The notes: a model not told the origin generated them from the sequence alone. 64,000 nucleotides of DNA from Pseudoalteromonas sp. R3 (GCF_004014715.1 NZ_CP034835.1:1178001-1242000), one strand, 5' to 3'; shown: positions 47,003-55,860, counted from the first letter of the stretch. A program made the numbers and translations.

Positions 47003-47767
47003 ATGTTCAGGATCATATTGCTGTTATCTTTAGTCTGGCTGCTGCACGCTCGGGCCACAGAACCCGTGCGCATTGCAACGGGTGAGTATCCACCGTTTAC
47101 CGGCAGTAAGTTGCGGGACGACGGATTCGTTAATCATGTTATCCGCTTGGCATTGACGAAAGAAGGGTATCTGGCACAGTTTGACTATTTACCCTGGAAG
47201 CGCAGTTTTCAGGCGACTCAGCAAGGTCAGTATGAGATGGCGTCATACTGGGTCTGTGAGACTGAATATCAGCAACATTTTTATTGTAGTGATGAGCTTT
47301 ATCGTGGTCAGCTGCTACTGTATTTTCGTGCAGATACGCCGCTGCCAGATTGGCGCACTATTGACGATCTGAAACCCTATCGGATCGGTGCCATTTTAGG
47401 CTATGAATATGTGCCCGAGTTTCGCAAGGCGATTGAAGAGGGCGAGCTGGATGTGATTATGGTCAGTAATGACCGGCTCAATCTGAATATGTTGCTTAAC
47501 GACCGCGTGGACTTGATCCTGCTCAGTGACACGGCAATGCAAAGCCTGTTGACCAACCACTTTCCTTCCTTACAAAAAGATAAGATCCGGGCACACCCCA
47601 GACCATTTTTAAATTATCGCGCTCATGTCTTATTCCCAAAACTGAAAACAGGCAGTCTTTTGTTACGCGACCAGTTTAATCGGGGGCTGCAAACACTCAA
47701 AGCGTCAGGTGAATTTGAACGCCAGTGGCAGCGGTTACTGAATGGGGAGTTTGTTCCTGAGCGTTAG
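47003..47767 (+). CDS. Periplasmic solute-binding-like protein (SBP family 3 type)
   Basis: 254 residues. The first 18 (MFRIILLLSLVWLLHARA) form a signal peptide; the mature protein starts near TEPVRIATGEYPPFTG, the usual opening of family 3 amino-acid-binding folds. Also typical are LPWKRSFQATQQGQYEMASYW, the hinge-like DLKPYRIGAILGYEY, and a C-terminal LRDQFNRGLQTLKASGEFERQW segment. Length fits the family. No permease or ATPase of an amino-acid transporter lies next to it, and many such orphan proteins in Alteromonadales have no known ligand, so transport should not be assumed. The ribosome binding site before 47003 is poor. It is separated by 194 bases from the downstream peptide gene, which seems to have its own promoter. 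Confidence 0.8.
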   Translation: MFRIILLLSLVWLLHARATEPVRIATGEYPPFTGSKLRDDGFVNHVIRLALTKEGYLAQFDYLPWKRSFQATQQGQYEMASYWVCETEYQQHFYCSDELYRGQLLLYFRADTPLPDWRTIDDLKPYRIGAILGYEYVPEFRKAIEEGELDVIMVSNDRLNLNMLLNDRVDLILLSDTAMQSLLTNHFPSLQKDKIRAHPRPFLNYRAHVLFPKLKTGSLLLRDQFNRGLQTLKASGEFERQWQRLLNGEFVPER

Positions 47768-47871
47768 TTGTTATAAAAAGTGAACAGGCTTTCCAGTCCG
47801 CCTGATGAAGTGTCAGAGGCAATGTTACGGTGAAATATAGCCATTTGTTTATTATGTGTATTTTTATTTTT

Positions 47872-47919
47872 ATGAATTAATTCATGAATTTTCCGATGGT
47901 GTTGTAATTCGTTTATAGT
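47872..47919 (+). promoter_or_regulatory. Candidate promoter and palindromic operator for the Cys-rich peptide gene
   Basis: A perfect 14-base palindrome, ATGAATTAATTCAT (47872-47885), overlaps a second one, AATTCATGAATT (47879-47890). Immediately after comes TTCCGA (47891-47896), 17 bases, then TATAGT (47914-47919), a plausible sigma-70 promoter 42 bases before the ATG at 47962. The palindrome abutting the -35 box suggests control by a dimeric regulator. Confidence 0.4.
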
Positions 47920-47961
47920 GTGTTAACTTGGAGCGGCTTTAACAAACATAAGGAAATTAAA

Positions 47962-48189
47962 ATGAAGTTAAATCTAAAGAAGAAAAGCATCAAATCGTTG
48001 AGTTCGGACAACAAAAAACTCCCTAATGCAGCAACGCCCGCGGTTGCTGGTGGAACATTCACACAATACGAATGTGATACGGGCAGTTACTGCAATACTA
48101 TGCATTGCTTTACGAATAAAGATCAGGGTTGTAACTCTCAGCTTTATACCTACCAGGGGACAGGTTGCTGCAGAACCACCCTGTGCTAA
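47962..48189 (+). CDS. Small peptide precursor with double-glycine-type leader and Cys-rich core
   Basis: 75 residues from the ATG at 47962, chosen because AAGGAA lies a few bases upstream and the leader begins there. The first 31 residues form a Lys/Leu-rich leader (KLNLKKKSIKSLS, later LPNAATPAVAGG) ending in Gly30-Gly31, as in ribosomally made peptides and bacteriocins exported by peptidase-containing ABC transporters. The predicted 44-residue core has seven cysteines (38, 44, 49, 57, 69, 70, 75), many Thr/Ser/Tyr/Gly, and ends in Cys. This would suit disulfide or thioether bonds. No modifying enzyme (LanB/C/M, radical SAM, YcaO) and no C39-peptidase transporter lies in the window, so maturation must rely on genes elsewhere or on oxidation alone. 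Function unknown. A strong hairpin terminator follows and the gene is monocistronic. Confidence 0.8.
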   Translation: MKLNLKKKSIKSLSSDNKKLPNAATPAVAGGTFTQYECDTGSYCNTMHCFTNKDQGCNSQLYTYQGTGCCRTTLC

Positions 48190-48507
48190 GTTCAGTTGAG
48201 TAACGTCGTGTGCGTAAGCCATGATGCAAAGGGAAACTCTTTCAACAGGTGTTATTCCCATAATGGTTTTATCGACACATGGCAAACGCAACAGGCTCAT
48301 CATTCGGTGTGAGCCTGTTGCTTTCATTTTTCTCCATACACTGCTGTGATGCGCTACTTTCTAATATCAGCCAAATACGCTAATTCTTTCACTGGGCCTT
48401 AATCCAGGCTGGATTTCATAGCTCTATACCTGACCTGCCCAGTTACCTCAGGGTGACACAGTCATAGTCAGGTTAGAGCCAAATTTTGGCAAACCAGATT
48501 CGATTTT
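48190..48507. other. 318-base intergenic stretch between converging genes
   Basis: It holds the 12-bp terminator hairpin at 48288-48321. I see no gene, tRNA or clear second structure in the rest. Confidence 0.6.
48288..48331 (+). terminator. Strong rho-independent terminator of the peptide gene
   Basis: A perfect 12-bp stem (48288-48299 with 48310-48321), a 10-base loop and a TTTCATTTTT tract (48322-48331). It lies about 100 bases after the stop of the Cys-rich peptide, so the transcript would have an unusually long 3' tail for such a small gene. Confidence 0.8.
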
Positions 48508-50538
48508 TTATTTGGCGCTTAATCGCTTGATGTCTCCTTCAACCGATTCCATTTGGGCTATCAGTAAAGTGCCATCGGCAGCAATATCGTAGTGCCAGAG
48601 CAGGTTTTGTGTTTTCAGAAGCTCAGGTTTCGCGGCGCCATCCAGCGCCAGTCGCCAGATATGATCCGTTTTTGACCAGGCGCTTTGCCAGTACAAATAA
48701 CCATCTTTGAGTCTGGGGTTGGTTATCTGGTGGTATGCCCTGGGTTCAAGAGAAGTGATTCTGGTTTCCTCCATGCGCGCAGCGGTTAGTTCTGTACTGC
48801 GATAAAGTGCGGAGTCTTTAAAGATGAGCCAACTTTGAGCCCGATAGTCATACATCAACATATCTGATACCAGTGTAAAGCGGCGCTGCAATTGACCCGC
48901 TTTGTTATAAAGCAAAACGTCATGACCGTCCGTTGCCCACAGTGTGTCTGCATCTATCCAGCCAAAATGGCGAAGTGAGCGCGATAGGGCAGGAGTGAAG
49001 GTGTGCACTACTGTTGAGCGGTCTAGTAGTAGCAAGCGGGCCTCCCGGTTAGCCAGAATATGGGCATTATCCGGGCTCCAGGTGACAAAGTTGACGTAAT
49101 CACTGCCCTTGTGATGGGTCAGCTGAACTACCTTGTCATTGCTATGCAGGTATATTTCACACGCGCCGGTACGGCGTGACATAAATGCCGTTTCTCCCAG
49201 GCTGTTAGTGACCGGCAGATAATCATGGCTGGAGCTCGAAAAAATGGGCAGGTCGTCTTTGTCGCGAATATTCACCTGCCAGTTTTCGGCAGCACTGAAA
49301 ATATAGCCCTGTTCGTCAACACTGAGACTGCTAAAGATCCCCTGCGGTGTCGAGATGACCTGATATTGATGCCCATCACGCGTTGTGGCGATCAGGTTAT
49401 GGTGCTTGCTGCCATCGTTAGTGATCATGCTGTGTTGTTTTGGATCATAGGCAATCAGCCAGACTGGGAAGTTCCAGTGTAGCTGCACTTTGCCATCCAG
49501 CGTGATTAAGCGTGAATGCTGAAAGGCATTTTTCACCAAGTAATAGATTTGATTGTCCCAGCCGCGCAACGTGGTGATGAGCTTATCGCCTTCGTTGAGC
49601 TTGAGGGGAATAGGAATATATTTATTATTATCAGTATGATACTGATAGGCCTGCATGCCCGTTTTGCTCAATACAGAGACAATAAGCTGATTGTCTGATT
49701 GCCAGCTGGGCGCCTGAATACGATAACAAGGCAGGCCTTGAGGGCGGTTCAGCTGCTGACCTTGCGCGTTCACAATCAATAGTTCACAACGGTCGCCCTG
49801 ATAACGCCAAACTGCCAGCCAATCTTTTTCAGGATGCCAGGCTGGTTTGGCAACACGGCTGTCAAATTGCAAACGCTCTATTGGGTTGCCTTGCTTATCG
49901 GTAATAACCAGAGTTTTGAAATCGTCGATATAAGCCAGAAGCGATTTACTGGCGTGGGCGGCGACATCAAACTCCAATCCCAATTCATAGGTGATATCCG
50001 CGACCTCATATTGCGGGGCAGTTATGGTTGCTGGTGCAGAGGAAAAGTAGGCGATTGCACTGAAGCAGGCCGTGATAACAGGGAGTGCCATCATAAATGC
50101 ACGTTTTCTGCCGGTCATGGTCGGTTTCGTGACAGCATCGTTTTGTAAAGCAACGATGGTGTGCCCATTATGTTGTGGTGCCTGTTTTAGCGAGGCGCTC
50201 TGCAGCACAGTCACTGGTGCGATAAACACATAGCCCCGTTTGGGCACGGTCTTAATAAAGCTAGGGCTTTTGGCACTGTCATTGAGTACTCTGCGCAATT
50301 TGGTAAGCAGCTGGTACAGGCTGTTAGACTCAACAATGGTGTCTGGCCATAGTGCTGTGTTTAATGCTTCACGAGACAGGACCTTATCAGGAGATGTAAC
50401 AAAGAGTTCAAGGAGCCTGGCAACCTGTGGCTCTAGCTTGATAGCAACCCGGCTTTCGGGGGCGCGCAACTCATCCTGGCTGGCATCAAACTGCCAGGAT
50501 AGAAAATGGTATTGCTGAGCGCCAGTAGATATCGCCAT
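48508..50538 (-). CDS. CadC/ToxR-like membrane transcription regulator with predicted periplasmic beta-propeller
   Basis: 676 residues from the ATG at 50538, chosen over an upstream in-frame ATG at 50583 because AAGGAA precedes it and the DNA-binding domain begins soon after. Residues 10-108 are an OmpR-type winged helix (EPQVARLLELF, VLSREALNTALWPD, SNSLYQLLTKLRRVL, FIKTVPKRGYVF). A single membrane helix follows at about 147-166, after a positively charged MTGRKR. The remaining 500 residues would be periplasmic and contain repeated TolB/WD-like strands (AKPAWHPEKDWLAVW, FVTWSPDNAHILA), so probably a propeller sensor. Such proteins sense an extracytoplasmic signal and activate nearby genes. 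It is divergent from the DUF5916 protein gene at 50801, the likely target. No receiver domain is present. Confidence 0.9.
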   Translation of the reverse strand: MAISTGAQQYHFLSWQFDASQDELRAPESRVAIKLEPQVARLLELFVTSPDKVLSREALNTALWPDTIVESNSLYQLLTKLRRVLNDSAKSPSFIKTVPKRGYVFIAPVTVLQSASLKQAPQHNGHTIVALQNDAVTKPTMTGRKRAFMMALPVITACFSAIAYFSSAPATITAPQYEVADITYELGLEFDVAAHASKSLLAYIDDFKTLVITDKQGNPIERLQFDSRVAKPAWHPEKDWLAVWRYQGDRCELLIVNAQGQQLNRPQGLPCYRIQAPSWQSDNQLIVSVLSKTGMQAYQYHTDNNKYIPIPLKLNEGDKLITTLRGWDNQIYYLVKNAFQHSRLITLDGKVQLHWNFPVWLIAYDPKQHSMITNDGSKHHNLIATTRDGHQYQVISTPQGIFSSLSVDEQGYIFSAAENWQVNIRDKDDLPIFSSSSHDYLPVTNSLGETAFMSRRTGACEIYLHSNDKVVQLTHHKGSDYVNFVTWSPDNAHILANREARLLLLDRSTVVHTFTPALSRSLRHFGWIDADTLWATDGHDVLLYNKAGQLQRRFTLVSDMLMYDYRAQSWLIFKDSALYRSTELTAARMEETRITSLEPRAYHQITNPRLKDGYLYWQSAWSKTDHIWRLALDGAAKPELLKTQNLLWHYDIAADGTLLIAQMESVEGDIKRLSAK

Positions 50539-50800
50539 GATGGTTGTTTCCTTAGTTCTTGTTGTAGCCTGTTGCCGCTGCAATGCGGTGCCCGCACCTG
50601 AGTCTGGATCGTTTGTTCAGATGACTGATTCAGAAGCCGGCTTATCAGATGTCACGCATTCTGTTTGCTGAAACTAACCTAGTTCAGAACAAAGTCAATA
50701 ATCATCAGGGGTTGATCACCTTTATTCAGGAAACTTTCAGCTTTTTTAAGGCCCATTTCTGATGCAATGAATGGCAATCAGTCATATCGGAAGCAGTCAT

Positions 50801-53068
50801 ATGAAACAGCACTATTTAACTTTGTGTATCACCGCGGTATTGGGCAGTCAGTCACTCTGGGCAAACGAAATTCACAATACAGAGGTAAATCTCGACGGCC
50901 GCCTGGATGAAAAACAATGGCAATCTGCTCGGCAGTTTAAGCAATTTTATCAGGTGGTTCCGGCGACACTGACAACGCATACAGACAAGGTCCATGCAAA
51001 AGCATTCAGCAACGCAGCGGGTGTTTATATTGGTATTGTTAACTTTCAGAGCAGGGCAAACAGACAAAAGCAGTTTAATATTCAGGATGCCTTTATGCAG
51101 GCAGAATTCAATCGCATCGTGGTGGATTTCGCGGGCGATGGTAGCGGTGCTTATGAATTTGCTGTGACTCTGGGTGGTGGCACGCAAGATGCTGTATTGA
51201 CACCGCAGCTAACCAAAGACGGTGACTGGGATGGCGACTGGCAGTCTGCAACGTTTGAAGCCGATGATTACTGGTCTACTGAAGTTTTTATCCCCTGGCA
51301 TACTGTGTCTTTTTACAACCCGGCTCAAGGTACGGAAAGTGCGCTTGGGGAGATTGGCGTGTCAATACAGCTGTATGATCTGGGAAAAAATTATATCTAT
51401 TCAAATCAAAAACAAACAACCAGTAATAGCGATTTTTATCTGGGCATGCCAAAGTTGAAATCGGCCATTCCAAAACATAGCCAACTGAGTTTTGTGCCCT
51501 ATTTTAGTCATCAGCAGCATTTTGCCGAACAGGTCAAAAATAACAGCGAAAGCGATGTGGGTTTTGATCTGTTTTATAAACCGAATCATCATCAGAAACT
51601 GTCGGTGGCGGTTAACCCGGACTTTGGTCAGGTTGATAGTGACGAAGTTGATATTAATTATAGTGCAGTAGAAACACTACGCAGCGACAAACGGCCTTTC
51701 TTTACTCAGGATATTGCTGTGTTTAGTGTCCAGGCTTTGCAAGATACTAAGCTGATCCATACTCGGCGTATTGGGGCTGGCAGTGATGATGGGCGGGAAT
51801 TTATCACCCCTATCGATTTGGCTACCCGTTTTGTTCATCAGGGAGAGACGATGCAGGTCGGTGCCTTTGCGGTAAAAGAGGATGACCTGGACAGCGACGC
51901 CGGTAAACGCTTTTATGCGGCCCGCGCCAAGTATCGGCAAAAGCACTGGCAAACAGGTGTGCTGACCACGCATACAGACCGGCCATGGCTGGACCGCCAA
52001 GCCACCACTATGGCCTGGGATAGCCAGTATCAAAGTGCCACCTGGTCATTTCAGGGCGCTTTACTTGCTAGTCAGGTCGAGCAGCAACAAAAGCAAACGG
52101 GCAATGGTGCATCATTGCAACTTGGGTATCAGTTTTCTCCCAATACAAACCTGGAAGGGCGTTATCTTAAGCTTAATAAAAGTTTTGATAACAGTGATTT
52201 AGGGTACTCGCAGCGTAATGATTGGCAGTATAGTGAAGCCAAATTCAGTCATGCGATTAACACTCAAAGCGACTGGTTAGCGCGTATCAAGCACTCTTTG
52301 ACACTCAGTTATGAAGCTGACAGCCAGGGGCTGAAGCTACCGGCTCGGCAGGCCTATCTGAGCCAATGGCTGTTGACAAATGGTGGCCAGATTGATCTGC
52401 ACCTGGACAGGAACAGCGGTGGCTGGCAGGACAACCTGGGTCGTCAGAGCCAGGCCTTTGAAGTACCTGGTAATTGGGAAACACGGGTGATGTATGTGAG
52501 TCCTTACATTGGTAAATTCTCATGGGCCGCCAGTTTTGAGTACGATCAGGAGGGGTTTGATGGGCGCGCTCAGCAGTATGCGGTTGATATGACCTGGTTA
52601 CCACACCCAAACTGGACCTTGAAATTCAATAATTTCTATCGCACCGGAGATGGCTGGCTGGTGGCAAGTGACACAGATCAGGTCACTCAGTATCAGCGTG
52701 ATTTCTTCGTAAATAAGATTCAGGTTAGTGGATTGATAACCGATAAACTGGAATTTTCTTCAACACTTGAATGGGCGGTATTAGAAGCCCGTAGTGACGA
52801 TGTTTACTCCATACAGGCACATCACAGACATCGCCTGAACAATGTGGATACCAGCTTTGAAGATCGTCGCTTGTCCAGTCAATTTAAGTTGCGTTATCGG
52901 ATGGGGGCGCTGTCTGATTTGTTTTTAGTATATCGGCGTGGTGGGGCCGTGGGCGAAAGTTTGCCAGGTAATCAGATTGGATCAGCACCTTGGTTGGAAC
53001 GTGCAAAACAGCTTTGGCAATCACCTTCGCAAGACTCAGTGCTGCTTAAGGTCAGGTATAAGTTTTAA
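50801..53068 (+). CDS. DUF5916-type outer-membrane protein with CBM9-like N-terminal domain
   Basis: 755 residues. The ATG at 50801 was chosen because it begins a signal peptide (KQHYLTLCITAVLGSQSLWA); the in-frame ATG at 50771 would add ten residues before it. Residues 25-210 resemble the carbohydrate-binding family 9-like fold found at the start of these proteins (VNLDGRLDEKQWQSA, VYIGIVNFQ, WSTEVFIPWHTVSF). From about 230 to the end, alternating hydrophobic strands, the conserved NPDFGQVDSDEVDINYSA and RPFF segments, and the terminal VLLKVRYKF point to a large beta-barrel domain of the DUF5916 family. The final Phe is the usual outer-membrane insertion signal. The ligand is unknown. It sits opposite the membrane-bound regulator gene, which may control it. 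Confidence 0.85.
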   Translation: MKQHYLTLCITAVLGSQSLWANEIHNTEVNLDGRLDEKQWQSARQFKQFYQVVPATLTTHTDKVHAKAFSNAAGVYIGIVNFQSRANRQKQFNIQDAFMQAEFNRIVVDFAGDGSGAYEFAVTLGGGTQDAVLTPQLTKDGDWDGDWQSATFEADDYWSTEVFIPWHTVSFYNPAQGTESALGEIGVSIQLYDLGKNYIYSNQKQTTSNSDFYLGMPKLKSAIPKHSQLSFVPYFSHQQHFAEQVKNNSESDVGFDLFYKPNHHQKLSVAVNPDFGQVDSDEVDINYSAVETLRSDKRPFFTQDIAVFSVQALQDTKLIHTRRIGAGSDDGREFITPIDLATRFVHQGETMQVGAFAVKEDDLDSDAGKRFYAARAKYRQKHWQTGVLTTHTDRPWLDRQATTMAWDSQYQSATWSFQGALLASQVEQQQKQTGNGASLQLGYQFSPNTNLEGRYLKLNKSFDNSDLGYSQRNDWQYSEAKFSHAINTQSDWLARIKHSLTLSYEADSQGLKLPARQAYLSQWLLTNGGQIDLHLDRNSGGWQDNLGRQSQAFEVPGNWETRVMYVSPYIGKFSWAASFEYDQEGFDGRAQQYAVDMTWLPHPNWTLKFNNFYRTGDGWLVASDTDQVTQYQRDFFVNKIQVSGLITDKLEFSSTLEWAVLEARSDDVYSIQAHHRHRLNNVDTSFEDRRLSSQFKLRYRMGALSDLFLVYRRGGAVGESLPGNQIGSAPWLERAKQLWQSPSQDSVLLKVRYKF

Positions 53069-53170
53069 AGGAACTGAAGCAGCAGTCCGCGGTATCTGTG
53101 TGAATATTTCTCAATTCACACTCTACTGACAACACAGCATACTCAAACTTTTAAGTTTAGGGACAAAGCT

Positions 53171-54076
53171 ATGCAAATAAGACATGCTGTTGTATTGGGC
53201 GCTGCGTTGAGCTTGATTGCTTCGTGCGTATCCCGGCAATCGGGTACTGAGTTGTATCAGTCTCAGGATTGGATCTCGGACGGGGTGTTTACTCAGGGGG
53301 TAGAAGGTCCGGCCGTAAATCGAGATGGAGTTCTGTTTGCGGTCAATTTTGCCCGACAGGGCACCATTGGCCAGGTGAGCGGACAAGGTAAGGCGGGTTT
53401 ATATTTGAGTTTGCCACAAGGTAGCACGGGCAACGGGATCCGGTTTGATGCACAGGACACCATGTATATTGCTGATTATACTGGTCACAATGTATTGAAA
53501 GTGACACCTGATAAAACGGTTTCTGTACTGGCTCACAACCCAAAAATGTATCAGCCCAACGATTTAGCCATTAGTGATAAAGGCATACTGTATGCCAGTG
53601 ACCCGGATTGGCAAAACAACAAAGGACAGCTTTGGCGTATCTCACCAGATGGGCAGACACAGTTGTTGCGTGCAGATATGGGTACCACGAATGGCATTGA
53701 GGTGAGCCCCGACAATCGCATTTTGTATGTGAATGAGAGTGTGCAGCGCCGCATCTGGGCGTTTGAGCTTGATGAACAGGGGTTTATAGGTGACCCTGAG
53801 CTGTTTTATGAGTTTAACGATCATGGTCTGGATGGTATGCGCTGTGACGAAAATGGCAATCTGTACGTTGCCCGCTACGGGGCCGGGGAAGTGGTGATAC
53901 TGTCACCAAAAGGCCAGCTACTGAGAAAAGTGGCGTTGAAAGGCCAATATCCGACGAATATTGCATTTGGTGGCAAGCAGGGCAAACAGGTGTTTGTGAC
54001 CATGCAAAAGCGAGGCGCTATCGAAACCTTCACCTCAGAATACGCCGGGCGTTCGTTTAACCGACATACTTTGTAA
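53171..54076 (+). CDS. Predicted lipoprotein, SMP-30/gluconolactonase-like beta-propeller
   Basis: 301 residues. A lipoprotein signal with lipobox IASC (Cys19) is followed by a six-bladed-propeller pattern: VEGPAVNRDGVLFAVNF, GNGIRFDAQDTMYIADY, QPNDLAISDKGILYASDP, TNGIEVSPDNRILYVNES, LDGMRCDENGNLYVARY and PTNIAFGG. These match the metal-binding Glu, Asn and Asp positions of the SMP-30/Gnl/LRE family (E in VEGP, N in QPND and TNGI, D in LDG). Such enzymes hydrolyse lactones or related esters. The substrate here is unknown. It lies 102 bases after the DUF5916 gene with no obvious terminator between, so both may share a transcript and act in the cell envelope. Confidence 0.87.
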   Translation: MQIRHAVVLGAALSLIASCVSRQSGTELYQSQDWISDGVFTQGVEGPAVNRDGVLFAVNFARQGTIGQVSGQGKAGLYLSLPQGSTGNGIRFDAQDTMYIADYTGHNVLKVTPDKTVSVLAHNPKMYQPNDLAISDKGILYASDPDWQNNKGQLWRISPDGQTQLLRADMGTTNGIEVSPDNRILYVNESVQRRIWAFELDEQGFIGDPELFYEFNDHGLDGMRCDENGNLYVARYGAGEVVILSPKGQLLRKVALKGQYPTNIAFGGKQGKQVFVTMQKRGAIETFTSEYAGRSFNRHTL

Positions 54077-54143
54077 CCACACGCGGATATTTTGTATTGA
54101 GGTGTTTTGTTAATATCGGAACGGTTAAATATCAAGGACCTGT

Positions 54144-54725
54144 ATGATAGAAATAAAACACCTCACAAAAGTGTATTTGCATGACCCTGTTTTTTCGGAC
54201 TATTGTGCCGTGCTAAGTGAGCAGAAGCTCTGTATCGAAGCGCCAAATGGATTGGGTAAAAGCACGCTGTTCAGGATCATTGCCGGGCTGGATGATGCGT
54301 TTCATGGTGATGTACTGTTTGACGGTAAGCAGCACTCTGCCATGCAGAAAATCGTGGCCCTCGCCAGTGACTCTATAGCTTTTCCTGATTTTTTGACGGC
54401 CAGACAATTACTGCAATTGACAGCGAAAAGCTGGGCAAGCCCCTGGCCTGAGCTAATGATCCGGCAAATGGAATTTGAGGCTTTTTTGGATACCCGTTAC
54501 GGGGCGCTGTCGTCCGGCAATCAGAAAAAGTGCCAACTAATCAATGCTATGATGAGAAATACACCTTATCTGGTGCTGGATGAACCGAGCGCTGCATTAG
54601 ATCATGCCAGCGTTGATGTGTTGTTGAGCTGGCTTATTCATCACCCTGCACAAGTGATCATTAGTTGCCATGAACCTCAGCCCTTTATTGAAATTGGCTT
54701 TGTAACTCAGTCTCTGTTTGAGTGA
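54144..54725 (+). CDS. Small ABC transporter ATPase
   Basis: 193 residues, shorter than the usual 220-250 of ABC ATPases. Walker A is APNGLGKST (residues 33-41; the first Gly of GxxxxGKS is Ala), the signature is LSSGN (123-127) where LSGGQ is usual, Walker B is YLVLDEPS (Asp147, Glu148) and the switch His177 lies in ISCHEP. The Q-loop glutamine is not obvious: the segment after the first beta strands reads ALASDSIAFPDF. The helical subdomain is short, which accounts for the length. The next gene, encoding a multi-spanning membrane protein, starts seven bases after the stop, so the two probably form an exporter. Substrate unknown. Core catalytic residues are present, so it should hydrolyse ATP. 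Confidence 0.9.
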   Translation: MIEIKHLTKVYLHDPVFSDYCAVLSEQKLCIEAPNGLGKSTLFRIIAGLDDAFHGDVLFDGKQHSAMQKIVALASDSIAFPDFLTARQLLQLTAKSWASPWPELMIRQMEFEAFLDTRYGALSSGNQKKCQLINAMMRNTPYLVLDEPSAALDHASVDVLLSWLIHHPAQVIISCHEPQPFIEIGFVTQSLFE

Positions 54726-54732
54726 GGTGCTG

Positions 54733-55809
54733 ATGTTACATTATTACCAGTATCGTTACCGTGCGTTTCGTGTTGCGCTGGCCGCGTTGTTGCGCCAGCT
54801 TCAGCAGTTCTCGCTCATGTTTGTGACCTTATTCTTCATTTTCATCCCTCAGTTGATCATTGGGGTGTTTTTTGGTCTGGGTAAGTTGGTGTCGTTCGAC
54901 TCGCACGAAGTTGCGATGAAAGTGGCATTTGGTTTCCTGTTACTGCAAAGTTTGCTGCTACAGGCAATTAAGCCCGCCATTACTGATGCCAGACACAGGG
55001 CTTATCACCTTACCCTGTTGCGAAGCCGATTTCATCAGATTTCGGCTGACTGGTTGTTGTTATTGGTATGCCACGTACTATTTGGTGCATCCTTGCTCCT
55101 CGGTGTGAGCATGGGCACAGTAACATTCCGGGAGGCTCCACAGTTGCCTGGGTTTATGCTGGCACAGTGGCTGTTTGCGCTGGCATTGCTGTACCGCCCG
55201 CAAACATTGCTTTCATCATTGTTTGTCGCTTTCGTCGCTGTCTGGCTAGCGCCGGATATTCAGACATACCTTGCAGTGAGTGTGCTGTGGCTCGCTCTGG
55301 ATTGGGTCAGGCCGAGGCTAAAGCTAGCAGCACCTCAACCTCAGCTTAGTTCTGTCAGCTTTTGGTACTATGTCATCAAAGAGTATCCCTGGATGGTGTT
55401 GTGGCGAGCAGGCGCATCATTTCTGGCTCTGTGGGCGGGCGTCATCATGGCTAATGAGCGGCCCGATCTGCTGCATTACTATACTTTGATGATACTTCTG
55501 GTGAACCAGTTGTGGTGGTCCAGCTTGTATTTGGATACCAATAAACAAGTTATGGGGCGCAGAGGGTTTTGGCGTAGTCTGGGTCTTGACAGTCAAATTG
55601 AGTTTAGCCAAAGCGTTTTGATTTACGGATTATGCCTGGTTAGCTGGCTTGTAGGGGTTGTACTGCTAAGCGCTGAGCTGTATACCGTGTCAGTTGTCGC
55701 TGCCTGTCCGCTACTTTTATGGACTCTAAAGCACTATCCGCAGCGTTTTGCTGTTGTCTGGGGCTGTGTCAGTGTGACGCTGATGATGATTAAGGTGTTG
55801 TTTTTGTAG
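54733..55809 (+). CDS. Multi-spanning membrane protein, probable ABC permease
   Basis: 358 residues from the ATG at 54733, which has GTGAGG six bases before it; a TTG at 54718 would overlap the ATPase gene. About eight to ten hydrophobic helices are visible (for example FSLMFVTLFFIFIPQLIIGV, LLLLVCHVLFGASLLLGV, LLSSLFVAFVAVWLAP and SVLIYGLCLVSWLVGVVLLS). No named domain is recognised. Its position directly after the small ATPase gene makes it the likely membrane partner. It is followed by a bidirectional terminator before the converging fadE gene. Confidence 0.85.
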   Translation: MLHYYQYRYRAFRVALAALLRQLQQFSLMFVTLFFIFIPQLIIGVFFGLGKLVSFDSHEVAMKVAFGFLLLQSLLLQAIKPAITDARHRAYHLTLLRSRFHQISADWLLLLVCHVLFGASLLLGVSMGTVTFREAPQLPGFMLAQWLFALALLYRPQTLLSSLFVAFVAVWLAPDIQTYLAVSVLWLALDWVRPRLKLAAPQPQLSSVSFWYYVIKEYPWMVLWRAGASFLALWAGVIMANERPDLLHYYTLMILLVNQLWWSSLYLDTNKQVMGRRGFWRSLGLDSQIEFSQSVLIYGLCLVSWLVGVVLLSAELYTVSVVAACPLLLWTLKHYPQRFAVVWGCVSVTLMMIKVLFL

Positions 55810-55823
55810 GGCAGGGAAACAAA

Positions 55824-55846
55824 AAAGGCCAGCATGGCTGGCCTTT
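55824..55846. terminator. Bidirectional terminator between the ABC genes and fadE
   Basis: A perfect 10-bp stem, AAAGGCCAGC (55824-55833) with GCTGGCCTTT (55837-55846), around a three-base loop. A-runs on the left give a run of six or more T on the minus strand after fadE, and a shorter T run on the plus strand after the permease. Confidence 0.85.
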
Positions 55847-55860
55847 ACATTCGAGACAAG

